From contig JAQISU010000346.1 of the NCBI GenBank assembly GCA_029339505.1, positions 516,501 through 580,500 on the forward strand: a DNA stretch of 64,000 bases. The letters run 5' to 3'. The stretch's first letter is position 1. The number at the start of each line of letters is the position of its first letter. This document shows, piece after piece, positions 23,920 to 35,717 of this stretch. Source of the DNA: Unio delphinus. Taxonomy: Eukaryota; Mollusca; Bivalvia; Unionida; Unionidae. The notes under the pieces were generated by a model. It had not been told where the DNA came from. It did no database searches and saw nothing but the letters and a program-made list of their open reading frames with translations. A program made the position numbers and the translations under genes.

Positions 23920-24042
23920 GTAAATGAGGAGTGCAGCTCCCTACGATTGAGTTTGTCCGAGGCACAGCATGAATGCAAAATTGCCAAGGAAGAAGTCACT
24001 GACCTGCGTGCAAAGGTTAAAGGTCTGGAGACAACCGTAAAG
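23920..24042 (+). CDS. RIMBP: RIMBP exon a: coiled-coil segment
   Basis: 41 codons in phase 0 on both sides, bounded by a strong acceptor (TTTTTCTTTATTACAG) and donor AAG/GTAAAC. The peptide (starting VNEECSSLRLSLSEAQHECK, ending KGLETTVK) shows heptad-like spacing of Leu/Val with charged residues between, a coiled coil. RIM-binding proteins are presynaptic scaffolds that link RIM and voltage-gated calcium channels at the active zone. Their N-terminal part contains coiled coils ahead of the first SH3 domain. On its own this exon would not identify the gene; it is assigned by strand, phase and order with the SH3 exons downstream. Exons upstream of it must lie outside the window or be too small to see. 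The exon begins GTAAAT directly after the acceptor AG, so it also resembles a recursive splice site. Confidence 0.72.
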
Positions 24043-24385
24043 GTAAACAGCATTTTGCATTCCTGTCTTGTACGGAATATGTAACCACTTTTTTTTATTT
24101 ATTACCAAAACTCTATAAGAAATATACTTATGTTTCATTGTACGGAGGATTTTGTATTCTGGATAAACGTTGTACCAACCCAGATGAATTTTCATCTTCA
24201 CCCATTCTCTGCTGATATTTGGCTTAAGGTAAGTGCCTCATTATCATCAATAATCCAAAGATAATTAGGGCTGATTTTAGACGGTGCTTGATTTCAGGTC
24301 TTGTAAGTCACTGAATTGCCTATGGGAAATTAGATATCTTTTTCAGTCAGTGGATATTAAGCAGCTTTTGAAACATTCTGTAGTA

Positions 24386-24500
24386 TTTCCTGTCACCTGA
24401 AATAGCACTTGAACTTTTTCCTGTCAGCTGACATTGCACTTGAACTTTTTCCTGTCAGCTGACATTGCACTTGAACTATTTCCTGTCAGCTGACTCTGTT
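24386..24500. repeat. 30/31-bp repeat, 3-4 copies
   Basis: TTTCCTGTCAGCTGACATTG units, the same family as the large array at 25126-26635, separated from it by about 625 bp of single-copy sequence in which I see nothing else. Confidence 0.9.
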
Positions 24501-25125
24501 CTGTATTATTGGGTGCGCTCACCAGTTTTTATGTACTTTATAGAGGGTGACATATATAAGGTGAAGGTTTTTGCATTTAAAACATGCACAGTGGAGAGAA
24601 TGTTGGCATAAGACTCTGCGACTTTAATTTGTTGAGGCTGTAATTTCTTTGGATATTGTAGTTTTGGAAATTGTAAATTATCTAAACACACTACTAACTA
24701 AATGACTGCTCCTTTGTGCTCCATAAATCAGCCTGCATTTGTCTAAAGTACACTCTCGTTAGCAGCTATTAAAAAAGGGAAGATGAATTTTGCCAGACAA
24801 GACAATACTAAGTTCTGAAAGTGCAATGAATGAATTACTAAATATATAAAATGTAAATGAAGTTTTTGGAAAATGACGAAGTGGAGCTAGCACTATTTTT
24901 TAAAGGTGCACATCTGGAGTAAAGCCAAGCTGTATGCTATGTAATCCATATTACACCCATCAATCATACACCATCATAAAAAGAATTAAAGTTTCTTTGA
25001 ACTATACCAAAGATATACAAGGTCTTTTTTAAATAGCTAGTATGACAAGTGAGGAAAGCCAGGGCAATTCTTTTTAAAAAAATTCTAACCCTATGCAAAC
25101 TACAAAACTGTATAGAGTGCCACCA

Positions 25126-26635
25126 TTTTCTTTCAGCTGACATCGCTCTGTCCTATTTCTTGTCAGCTGACACTGTTCTGTACACTATACTATTTCCTGT
25201 TAGCTGACACTTTTTGTACTATTTCTTGTCTGCTGACACTATTTCCTGTCAGCTGACACTGATCTATATTATTTCCTGTTAGCTGACACTGATCTATACT
25301 ATTTCCTGTTAGCTGACACTGATCTATACTATTTCCTGTTAGCTGATACTGATCAATACTATTTCCTGTTAGCTGACACTGATCTATACTATTTCCTGTT
25401 AGCAGACACTGATCTATACTATTTCCTGTTAGCAGACACTGATCTATACTATTTCCTGTTAGCAGACACTGATCTATACTATTTCCTGTTAGCTGACACT
25501 GATCTATACTATTTCCTGTTAGCTGACACTGATCTATACTATTTCCTGTTAGCAGACACTGATCTATACTATTTCCTGTTAGCAGACACTGATCTATACT
25601 ATTTCCTGTTAGCTGACACTGATCTATACTATTTCCTGTTAGCTGACACTTTTTGTACTATTTCTTGTTGACTGACACTACTATTTCCTGTCAGCTGACA
25701 CTGATCAATACTATTTCCTGTTAGCTGACACTGATCTATACTATTTCCTGTTAGCAGACACTGATCTATACTATTTCCTGTTAGCAGACACTGATCTATA
25801 CTATTTCCTGTTAGCAGACACTGATCTATACTATTTCCTGTTAGCAGACACTGATCTATACTATTTCCTGTTAGCAGACACTGATCTATACTATTTCCTG
25901 TTAGCTGACACTGATCTATACTATTTCCTGTTAGCAGACACTGATCTATACTATTTCCTGTTAGCTGACACTGATCTATACTATTTCCTGTTAGCAGACA
26001 CTGATCTATACTATTTCCTGTTAGCTGACACTGATCTATACTATTTCCTGTTAGCTGACACTGATCTATACTATTTCCTGTTAGCTGACACTGATCTATA
26101 CTATTTCCTGTTAGCTGACACTGATCTATACTATTTCCTGTTAGCTGACACTTTTTGTACTATTTCTTGTTGACTGACACTACTATTTCCTGTTAGCTGA
26201 CACTGATCAATACTATTTCCTGTTAGCAGACACTGATCTATACTATTTCCTGTTAGCTGACACTGATCTATACTATTTCCTGTTAGCTGACACTGATCTA
26301 TACTATTTCCTGTTAGCTGACACTGATCTATACTATTTCCTGTTAGCTGACACTGATCTATACTATTTCCTGTTAGCTGACACTGATCTATACTATTTCC
26401 TGTTAGCTGACACTGATCTATACTATTTCCTGTTAGCTGACACTTTTTGTACTATTTCTTGTTGACTGACACTACTATTTCCTGTCAGCTGAGTCAGACA
26501 CTGATCCTTACTATTTCCTGTCAGCTGACACTGATCTATTTCCTGTCAGTTGCATGATACTGTTCTATACTATTTCCTGTCAGCTGACACTGTTCTGTTG
26601 TATTTCATGTCAGCTGACACTTTTCGGTACCCAGA
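25126..26635. repeat. 30-bp minisatellite, about 50 copies
   Basis: Unit GACACTGATCTATACTATTT followed by CCTGTTAGCT (or AGCA). A distinct variant block containing TTTTTGTACTATTTCTTG interrupts the array near 25207, 25650, 26150 and 26440, evidence of segmental duplication inside it. Edges are more diverged than the centre. Confidence 0.97.
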
Positions 26636-26777
26636 TAGGTGATGTAGCATTAATTACAATCTCAGGGTTGCATGCAGGATGCACAGTTTTACGAATAACC
26701 CACCCCCACAACCCAAATTTAAGATTTTCAATTCTTATGCAGGAAAAAGTGATAATGGTGTGCATTTTTTGGGTTAA

Positions 26778-28104
26778 CCCTTTCATCACTAAGTAACTTT
26801 CAGGCTTTGAGCCCCAAACACTAAGTAACTTTGGACTTGTAAAGTAGAATGAGTTGTGGACTTTGAAAGAACATAACTTTGCTGATTTTAAAGATATCTT
26901 GCAGTATTTGGTTTCAAAATAAAGGTTTGAAGTCAACTTGTATGAATAATTCAACAAAATGTGCATATATGTTAAAACTTTTAATATACAGGCTCAAACA
27001 GGTAACACAACAGGTAAAATGCACAAGCAATTATTTATTTACCACATTACATGAATGATAATTTCAAACATTTCGACTAAATCAACGATTTCAAAATATT
27101 CCAAAGCTTTTCTGGAGCCATCTAACACTTCAGTGGGTCCAACTCTCTCAGAAAACTGAAATAAATCACTTTGGTTCGTCAAGAACAAAAACACATGGAG
27201 TTCACACTTTGTCTGGTTCAAAACCTTCAAAGTCCTCTTTATCGTCATCACTGTCTCCCAAAAGCACATTCAAATGCATCTCCACATGTTTTCTCTCATT
27301 TTAAATCAACTGTGTTAGGTCGTAACAGCTAAATATTTTGATAATTCATAATCTGACACTTCATTCTCATGGTATCACGGTACCAATTGTTTTTCCATAT
27401 ACCTCAATGCTAATATTTGGAGAGATAAATATATTTTCTATCCTAATTTAGCGTGCATCTCACACACTGTTATAAAGAGCAATGTTAGATTGTCAATTTG
27501 ACGATGACAAAACCAGGTACTCCATTGCATTTAAGAGAGATAACTCTACTGGAACTAGACGGGTATGAGTTATCTAGTCACAACATTCTTATTTTCAGTC
27601 ATGTGTATCACATTTTCAAAAAATCATAAAAAAATACAAAATATGATCTATATAGGAATTAGCATAAATTCACATGTTGCCAATAGGCTAAACTTTTTTT
27701 TTAAGCCTAACAGAAAATACAATTCTTACATAATCCACCAATCATAGCTTGTGTTGTTGTTTATTTCCGAATGCAATGTTCCCTACACTTAAGCTCCACC
27801 CACCTGGACTTGCGTAATTGGTACCGTTATACCTCATCTTGCATTGAAGTCCGCCATTTTGAGTAGAAATTCACCATTCGGAAAACACACTTAGAATGTG
27901 CCTGCTTGCCTCGGGATTTCTAGTTGAATTCAAGCTGAACTCGCGAGATAATCCAAGTATAATATCTACATTACAATAAGGAACTTCTTAGAGATATCCC
28001 AAAACGTATGTAGTCTTGTACTCTGACGTTAAATAAACACACTGCCCTAGACCGGTAAAGCGGTCAGCAGGGTTACAGACTTACTTCCCCCAGTGATGAA
28101 AGGG
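26778..28104 (-). mobile_element. Decayed piggyBac-like transposon, 1327 bp
   Basis: Perfect 13-bp inverted termini CCCTTTCATCACT and AGTGATGAAAGGG are flanked by TTAA at 26774-26777 and 28105-28108. Inside, on the minus strand, are remains of the transposase N-terminus. At 1.3 kb it is shorter than a typical complete piggyBac element (usually above 2 kb), so the catalytic core has been lost. Confidence 0.85.
27039..27308 (-). pseudogene. piggyBac transposase N-terminal remnant
   Basis: From an ATG at 27279 the minus strand reads an acidic start containing LLGDSDDDKEDFEGFEPDK before a stop at 27202-27204. The Asp-rich run followed by Phe-Glu-Gly-Phe is characteristic of piggyBac transposase N-termini. 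A second frame over the same strand (27269 to 27039) contains RVGPTEVLDGSRKALEYFE then EMFEIIIHV, resembling the segment that opens the transposase domain. The shift between frames indicates at least one frameshift. The catalytic Asp residues and C-terminal zinc finger are absent. Confidence 0.7.
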
Positions 28105-28918
28105 TTAAAAAGGCACAATTTTGTATATATTTTTTTAAACGTAAAAATCCTGGTTATCACGCAGTGAATGTTGTCCTCGTATATTTCTTTTGTGTCAAAT
28201 GCTCAGTTCTGATTGGTTACTTAGAAAGGTCAGGAGAGCACATGCTAGATAGTGGAATTAGCATGGCAAAACAGTGCATTAAAAGTCGAAACCAGCTAAA
28301 ACTCGCCACTTTCCATCATTTCAGTGGTAAAACCTCTAATTACATAGTGCAGATCTTTCTGTCAATAAGCACAATGGCAGCAAACAACAAATCCTCATTT
28401 ACATCACATATAAGATGATGCTAACAATGTGCCTAAAGATGATGGTGCAGAAACTGAGGATCCATACAGTGTCAAGAAAACAAAATAATCTTTTAGTTTG
28501 GGCTGGAAATGAATGAAAAACATTAGATGTTTTTTATATCTATATTATCTTTACTTCTGGTAATTATTTTGTCCAATTCTTGTAATTTTTATTCCTGGTT
28601 GTAAATAGTTCTGATTACCTATATATAGATTTTGTACATGCAGGGTGTCTATTTCTAAGTTATTAAAAGAACATAAAATTCCATAGGATCTATAAATAGA
28701 TGCTTACATATGTGTTGTCAGTTAGTAATAATAAAAAATTATTAGTAAAACATGTTTAATATATTCTGCATTTTTCCAGTTGGAAAATTTAAGTTAATTC
28801 CTCTTCCTACTGCCATGAGTTTCTCACCTGAAGACTTTACAATGCCTAGTTAGTTCTAAATCCTCAGTGAAAATGGCAGTGTTAGCACATCCAGAAAATT
28901 ATATTGCTCCTGCTCTAG
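28105..28918. other. Non-coding single-copy stretch
   Basis: A short acidic frame near 28410-28488 ends in a stop but has no supported start or splice site. Nothing else recognised. Confidence 0.5.
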
Positions 28919-29394
28919 AATGGATGGTTGTATATCAACATTGGTTTTTCCTAAAGGGGCCAGGGATGGTTGTATCAACATGGGTTTTTTTTTTCTTAAA
29001 GGGGCCAGGGATGGTTGTATCAAAATGGGGTATTTTTTTTTCTTGAAGGGGCCAGGGATGGTTGTATCAACATGGGGTATTTTTCCTAAAGGGGCCAGGG
29101 ATGGTTGTATCAACATGGGGTACTTTTCCTAAAGGGGCCAGGGATGGTTGTATCAACATGGGGTACTTTTCCTAAAGGGGCCAGGGATGGTTGTATCAAC
29201 ATGGGGTACTTTTCCTAAAGGGGCCAGGGATGGTTGTATCAACATGGGGTACTTTTCCTAAAGGGGCCAGGGATGGTTGTATCAACATGGGGTACTTTTC
29301 CTAAAGGGGCCAAGGATGGTTGTATCATCATGGGGTACTTTTCCTAAAGGGGCCAGGGATGGTTGTATCAACATGGGGTACTTTTCCTAAAGGG
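28919..29394. repeat. 43-bp minisatellite, about 11 copies
   Basis: Unit GGGGCCAGGGATGGTTGTAT followed by CAACATGGGGTACTTTTCCT and AAA. Left copies have longer T runs; the right copies are nearly identical. It runs straight into a SINE family 2 head. Confidence 0.95.
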
Positions 29395-29453
29395 ACCAGG
29401 GTTGCCAAGTGGTATAAGGCACTCACATTTACAGATCGCTGACATCTCACCCC
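29395..29453 (+). mobile_element. SINE family 2, head fragment
   Basis: ACCAGGGTTGCCAAGTGGTA through ACAGATCGCTGACATCTCAC matches the tRNA-like head of the copy at 22239; the rest is missing. Confidence 0.7.
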
Positions 29454-30184
29454 TTTTTCTTGATTTCATAATTTGGGGATTTTTTGGAAACTGCGTAGTA
29501 GAATATGATATCTTTTTTTTAGGGAAATATAATTAGTTTTGGGCTTTTGCATCTGACACTGTCATTTTCTTTTGTTTTAGCAACTTTTTAAATCCATGTT
29601 AACTTTTCTTCAATTCATTTGGAATTTAAAGGATTAATTCATATATAAGGAAATATTTGATGTGCTCATACAGAATTCTTGGACAGTTTATCAAATTTTT
29701 TTTCAGATTTACAACACCAGAGTGTTAAATATTATGTTTCTAAAAGGAACTAGAGATAAACACAAAATTGACTTCAACATATGTCCTCGTCTTCTATCTT
29801 GGAATTTTGCAACAGGATTTGAACTTGAATCTATTTGAACATTTCATTACTAGGACTTTGTAATTTAATTCATGGATTATTTTTGGATTTAATTCTTAAA
29901 ACTAAGTTAAAACTATTCCATTTTTACAATATTTTTCCAGGGAAATAAATTATTTGTTAAATTTTATAAAGCTTGTTGTTTTCACTTTTTATGTGTTACT
30001 GTTTATTAGAGCCTAAACACGTAACAGAGGTTCCTTTGGAACCTGTACCCATGCTTTTGTACCCTGGTGTGTTATTGAGGGAGAGGTGTATTTGGGGGTT
30101 TCACTGAAAGATATATTATAATGTCAGATTGGTCATAACTGAAAAGGTACTGATCTGATTTCCAATGGCCACCTTGAAGGTCTT
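29454..30184. other. Non-coding single-copy stretch
   Basis: AT-rich intron sequence; nothing recognised. Confidence 0.6.
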
Positions 30185-31575
30185 GTTATTGCTACCTCTC
30201 TTAAACAGCTGGCCAAATCTACATTTTGCTTTCCTACCTCTCTTAAACAGCTGGCCATATCAACATTTTGTTTTCCTATCTCTCCTAGACGGCTGGCCCT
30301 ATAAACAATGTGCATTCCTACCTCACCTCAATGGCTTGCCGAATCAACATTGTGTTTTCCTGCCTCTCTTAAACAGCTGGCTAAATCAGCATTGTGCTTT
30401 CCTACCTCTTAAACAGCTGGCTAAATCAACATTGTGCTTTCGTACCTCTCATAGACAGCTGGCTATATCAACATTATGCTTTCCTACCTCTCCTAGACAG
30501 CTGGCCAAATCGACATTGTGCTTTCCTACCTCTCCTAGACAGCTGGCCAAATCAACATTGTGCTTTCCTTCCTCACCTAGACAGCTGGCCAAGTCAACAT
30601 TGTGCTTTCCTACCTCTCCTAGACAGCTGGCCATATCAACATTGTGCTTTCCTACCTCTTCTAGACAGCTGGCCTTATCAACATTATGCTTTCCTACCTC
30701 TCCTAGACAGCTGGCCAAATCAACATTGTGCTTTCCTACCTCTCCTAAATGGCTGGCCATATCAACATTATGCTTTTCTACCTCACCTAGACAGCTGGCC
30801 AAATCAACATTATGCTTTCCTACCTCTCCTTGACAGCCGGCCATATCAGCATTATGCTTTCCTACCTGTCCTGGATGGTTGGCCATATCAACATTGTGCT
30901 TTCCTTCCTCACCTAGACAGCTGGCCAAGTCAACATTGTGCTTTCCTACCTCTCCTAGACAGCTGGCCATATCAACATTGTGCTTTCCTACCTCTTCTAG
31001 ACAGCTGGCCTTATCAACATTATGCTTTCCTACCTCTCCTAGACAGCTGGCCAAATCAACATTATGCTTTCCTACCTCTCCTTGACAGCTGGCCATATCA
31101 GCATTATGCTTTCCTACCTGTCCTGGATGGTTGGCCATATCAACATTGTGCTTTCCTACCTCTCCTAGATAGCTGGTCATATCAACATTATGCTTTCCTA
31201 CCTGTCCTAGATGGCTGGCCATATCAACATTGTGCTTTCCTACCTCTCCTAGACACCTGGTCAAATCATCATTGTGCTTTCCTACCTCTCCTAGACAGCT
31301 GGCCATATCAACATTATTCTTTCCTACCTCTCCTTCATGGCTGGCCATATCAACATTGTGCTTTCCTACCTCTCTTAAATGACTGGATATATCAACATTA
31401 TGCTTTCCTATATTGCCTAGATTGCTGGATATATCAACATTGTGCTTTCCTACCTCACCTTGATGGCTGGCCATATCAACATTGTGCTTTCCTACCTGTC
31501 CTAGATGGCTGGCCATATCAACATTGTGCTTTCCTACCTAATCTTGATGGCTGGCCATATCATCATTGTTTTTTC
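30185..31575. repeat. 42-bp minisatellite, about 33 copies
   Basis: Unit CTAGACAGCTGGCCATATCA followed by ACATTGTGCTTTCCTACCTC and TC. As 42 is a multiple of three and few copies carry stops, three long frames stay open: 399 and 222 codons on + and 355 on -, each a 14-residue repeat. None has a start context, splice sites or family resemblance. On the + strand each unit contains a pyrimidine tract ending in TAG, resembling a 3' splice site. Within it, a block of about five units at 30590-30850 is repeated at 30890-31140. Confidence 0.97.
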
Positions 31576-32106
31576 AGCAGTAGAATTGTATAGATGTCTG
31601 GTTGGTCCAGAAGGGAAATGCCTGGACACCATGACAGTTATCAGGAAAGCCATGTAATTGTCAGAATTGAAAAGTGATATCAGCAGGGGATTTCCATTAT
31701 AAAAGGATAAAATTACCAATACTTTATTAACACCACAACAGCTAATGTGAAAATCTTGTTATTCACTTATTGCTAAAGAATATCAGAGATTCAACACTAG
31801 GCAATTAAAAACAGGAAAGTTCTATGTCATCTTGAGAATGCTTTTAGGCCAGTAAGTCAGTGGTTAAACAGGTAAATGGAACCTGTGTGCCACTTCAAAT
31901 GATAGACTGAGATAGACAACCCAGGTTGTCCTGGTCAGGTATCTTACCTGTGAGCCCATGGATTATGAGTTTAATGTTCTATCAACCAAGTTACTGTGGC
32001 TTTTGGGGGGTTGGGGGTTTGTAGCTGGGTGGGCAAGTAGGTGTGGGTTTTGATGTTCTTTTGTATGAGGGGCTTAAGGATTGTGTCCTCCTCTTTAAAA
32101 AAAAGT
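31576..32106. other. Non-coding single-copy stretch
   Basis: Intron sequence between two arrays; nothing recognised. Confidence 0.6.
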
Positions 32107-32232
32107 AATTATTAATATTATTATTGTTATGCATTGATTATTATTATGCTTATAATATTATTATTATTATTATTATTATTATTTATTATTATTATTATAT
32201 TATTTTTATTATTATTATTATTATTATTACAT

Positions 32233-32266
<34 letters not shown>

Positions 32267-32313
32267 ATGTATTATTGTTATTATTTTTATTATTATTATT
32301 ATTATTATTTTTA

Positions 32314-32346
<33 letters not shown>

Positions 32347-32354
32347 ATGTATTA

Positions 32355-32389
<35 letters not shown>

Positions 32390-32393
32390 GCAT

Positions 32394-32444
<51 letters not shown>

Positions 32445-32450
32445 GTATTA

Positions 32451-32498
<48 letters not shown>

Positions 32499-32499
32499 G
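32107..32499. repeat. ATT trinucleotide microsatellite
   Basis: Long ATT run broken regularly by ACATGT/GCATGT and GTT variants. Open frames of poly-Leu, poly-Ile and poly-Tyr are artefacts. Confidence 0.97.
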
Positions 32500-32563
32500 C
32501 TGATCCATTGAATGGTCATTTGTATCTTCAGGGAATTGTCTAAAACATGCCTGTTTCTACCTT

Positions 32564-32855
32564 ACGTTGGCCTAGTTGTTAAAGTGTCTGCCTCAGATGC
32601 AGAAGGTCGTGGGTTCAATCACTGTTCGAGTCATACCAAAGACTTACAAAAATGGTGCTAACAGTTGCCTCACATGGCTTTCAGCATAAAGAGGTTTGTG
32701 TTAGGACCGGTCAGTCTGGTGTCAGGATAATGTGACTGGGTAGGACATGTCTGTGACATGATGCCCCAGTGCTAGGCATCACTATAAATGCCACACTGCA
32801 GACCTCATAGCAATGTGACTGAAAATTTTTTAAAACTTCTTTAAAAAATCCTAGT

Positions 32856-32857
<2 letters not shown>
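32564..32857 (+). mobile_element. SINE family 1, full-length copy with CA tail
   Basis: Head TTGGCCTAGTTGTTAAAGTG with B-box-like GGTTCAATCAC, body GTGTTAGGACCGGTCAGTCT and AATGTGACTGGGTAGGACAT, then a CA microsatellite at 32858-32903. Confidence 0.9.
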
Positions 32858-32907
<50 letters not shown>

Positions 32908-33223
32908 AGATACTGCCTCTGAGTTACCATAGAAGTTTTGGGGCATTACTGAAGTTTATATTGAGTATCAAAAATGTCTCAATGGTATGTGGGCTACAGT
33001 TGGAGAAGCTATTTGATAGAGCGTTGATTGTTGAACATGCAATCCAGTGATATGGGTTTAATACCTACCTTGGTCAGTCAGCTCAGGTCGGCACAAAAAT
33101 TTCAATTCTGCATCACAGATTCATAACAAACATTGTGGATGTCTTGCGCATAGGGAATGGAAATAGCCTGTTGTTACTGGAGTCAAAGATGACCGATAGA
33201 AGTAAAATATTTTCCACAGAGTA

Positions 33224-33916
33224 TCGTATTTTCGTGCATTTAAGACACACCTAATTATAAGACGCACCCATATACAAGACGCGGGTTTTGACGATTTGTG
33301 TAAAAAATATTTTATATAAGACACACGCGGCCTAGCCATCTGCCGAACTGAACAATTTATCTCCAGTGGTTACCTATCCTTTATCATAAATGAAAATTTG
33401 TCCAATGTTCCATCACCCGTCAGATGTAAACAAGGCTTCATTACTATTTTTAGTTGAGATCAAAGAATTGTCTGAGGCAGGACCGCAACGGTTATCGTTT
33501 ATTCTTATCTCCCGTTGGGCTAATAGCGGATGGGTTTAGTACCTGGTATCTAGATTCTAGAACAATAAATGCCGGATGTAAAGGCGGCTTCATTGATCCG
33601 CTAGGCCAAGTCTTCAGCAGGTGGGATTAGTACCATACATAGATTAATAAATGCCCGATGTATGCGGTTAGCATATATAAACGTGGGAACAGTCTCTTGT
33701 TATATATAAATGAGCGATCAATTTGCTTAGCATTTTTAAAATTTATAAAATTGTCACAATGCCGAAGTGAAAATCATATATGGCCGCAATAATCGTCCTT
33801 CAATATCACACACAGAACCGTTCGTTCGTGTTAAAAAATAATTAGATAAGATGCACCCTGAGTGCGGGGTACGTAAAATTTTGTATAAGACGTGCCTTAT
33901 ATACGCAAAAATACGG
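33224..33916. mobile_element. TA-flanked non-autonomous DNA transposon, 693 bp
   Basis: The left end TCGTATTTTCGTGCATTTAA plus GACACACC and the right end GGCACG-type complement (AAGACGTGCCTTATATACGC, AAAAATACGG) form long imperfect inverted termini, flanked by TA. Internal AAGACGCACC and GATGCACCC repeats sit near both ends. TA targets point to the Tc1/mariner/pogo superfamily. An ATG-CCG-AAG at 33760 may be the leftover start of a transposase, which is speculative. Confidence 0.65.
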
Positions 33917-33971
33917 TAACTATAGTTACACATCATGATGTTGACCAAACTGAGTGCTTGAGGTAATGATT

Positions 33972-34130
33972 TTGTTGTAGGGTTAACACCACTTTTCAGC
34001 ACATGATAGGCTATACATGACCACCAGTATTAATGGTGGAGGAAGGACCCGGGAAAACCCCTGGAAAGAACTACTGATGTAGAGTGCTTTAATCCATAAT
34101 GGAGAGCGCTTTAGACCACTCGGGGCTCCC
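33972..34130 (-). mobile_element. SINE family 2, internally deleted copy
   Basis: Reverse complement of the tail (GTTGTAGGGTTAACACC, CAGCACATGATAGGCTATAC, TTAATGGTGGAGGAAG) joins to the head (CCATAATGGAGAGCGC, TTTAGACCACTCGG); the B-box region is missing. Confidence 0.82.
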
Positions 34131-34741
34131 ACTGGAGGTAATTAAGAAGCCCATCCATAATTAGGATGTAAAGCGACTGTGACTGCAAGAAAAAATATTT
34201 CTGAACGTCTGAACGGAAATTTGAATTGTCGATCATGTGCTATCAGCAAAATGTTTGGGTAAAGAAAGATTGAAATTCAACTAATTTATGAAAAAAACAA
34301 GGATTATCAGGTCTTAAAAAGATACTTTTAGCAAAGAGTTTTTAATTTTTTTATATATAAATGAAAATGCTAAAAATGAATTAAAAATTCCAATTTGTTA
34401 GAAAAAGTGTTATTTAAAATATGTACACCAGTTGGGAAATTTAAACTGCTATAAAAATGCACATGAAAATTTCAATCCCTTCTTTGTATTTTAATTTCAT
34501 TTAATTTCTGATTGTTGTGACAATATAAACCTCACCTACATTATGACAGCTATTGCTCCTATCAGTTTGCCCATGAAAATGCTATGATAGGGTGTTGTGT
34601 GGAAAGATCTTCAGTTATAGTGTTCTTTAAAACCTTTACCAATTTTAAAGTTTTTGTTTCTTACTTTGCAATTCAGATTTGTTGGTAAGTAATAATGAAT
34701 CTGTTAGAATATCTTTCAGTACATTTGTTTGTTTCAGTTTA
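34131..34741. other. Non-coding single-copy stretch
   Basis: AT-rich intron sequence; nothing recognised. Confidence 0.6.
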
Positions 34742-35695
34742 TTTAGCTTGCTAGCTACTTGATTACCTTAAACTTACCTATCAGACACTCAGTTTATCTA
34801 TCTTGCTAGATACTTGATTACCTTAAACTTACCTATCAGACATTCAGTTAATCCATCTTGCTAGCTACTTGATTACCTTAAACTTACCTATCAGACAGTT
34901 TATCTATCTTGCTAGATACTTGATTATCTTAAACTTACCTATCAGACACTCAGTTTATCTATCTTGCTAGATACTTGATTACCTTAAACTTACCTATCAG
35001 ACACTCAGTTAATCCATCTTGCTAGCTACTTGATTACCTTAAACTTACCTATCAGACAGTTTATCTATCTTGCTAGATACTTGATTATCTTAAACTTACC
35101 TATCAGACACTCAGTTAATCCATCTTGCTAGCTACTTGATTACCTTAAACTTACCTATCAGACACTCAGTTTATCTATCTTGCTAGATACTTGATTACCT
35201 TAAACTTACCTATCAGACATTCAGTTAATCTGTCTTGCTAGTTACTTGATTACCTTAAACTTACCTATCACTCAGTTAATCTGTCTTGCTAGCTACTTGA
35301 TTACCTTAAACTTACCTATCAGACACTCAGTTTATCTATCTTGCTAGCTACTTGATTACATTAAACTTACCTATCAGACACTCAGTTAATCCATCTTGCT
35401 AGCTACTTGATTACCTTAAACTTACCTATCAGACAGTTTATCTATCTTGCTAGATACTTGATTATCTTAAACTTACCTATCAGACACTCAGTTAATCCAT
35501 CTTGCTAGCTACTTGATTACCTTAAACTTACCTATCAGACACTAAAATTATTTATCTTGCTAGATACTTGATTACGTTAAACTTACCTATCAGACACTCA
35601 ATTAATCTGTCTTGCTAGCTACTTGATTATCTTAAACTTACCTATCACTCAGTTAATCTGTCTTGCTAGCTACTTGATTACTTTATATCTACCTA
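34742..35695. repeat. 55-bp minisatellite, about 18 copies
   Basis: Unit TTGCTAGCTACTTGATTACC followed by TTAAACTTACCTATCAGACA and CTCAGTTAATCCATC. Copies lacking CACT and copies with TTTATCTATC alternate in a patterned way, so groups of two to three units were duplicated together. It ends just before the duplicated exon junction. Confidence 0.95.
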
Positions 35696-35717
35696 TTAGA
35701 TTCTTGCTCAGTAATTA

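Noticed and set aside
28378..28488. Acidic C-terminal-like frame ending in a stop
   Set aside because: It needs a frameshift from the only nearby ATG; no splice acceptor or recognised family.
30394..31593. 399-codon open frame on + (and 355 codons on -)
   Set aside because: A 42-bp repeat lacking stops keeps several frames open on both strands at once. There is no start context, splice sites or family resemblance.
32124..32543. Poly-Leu/Ile/Tyr proteins
   Set aside because: ATT microsatellite translation.
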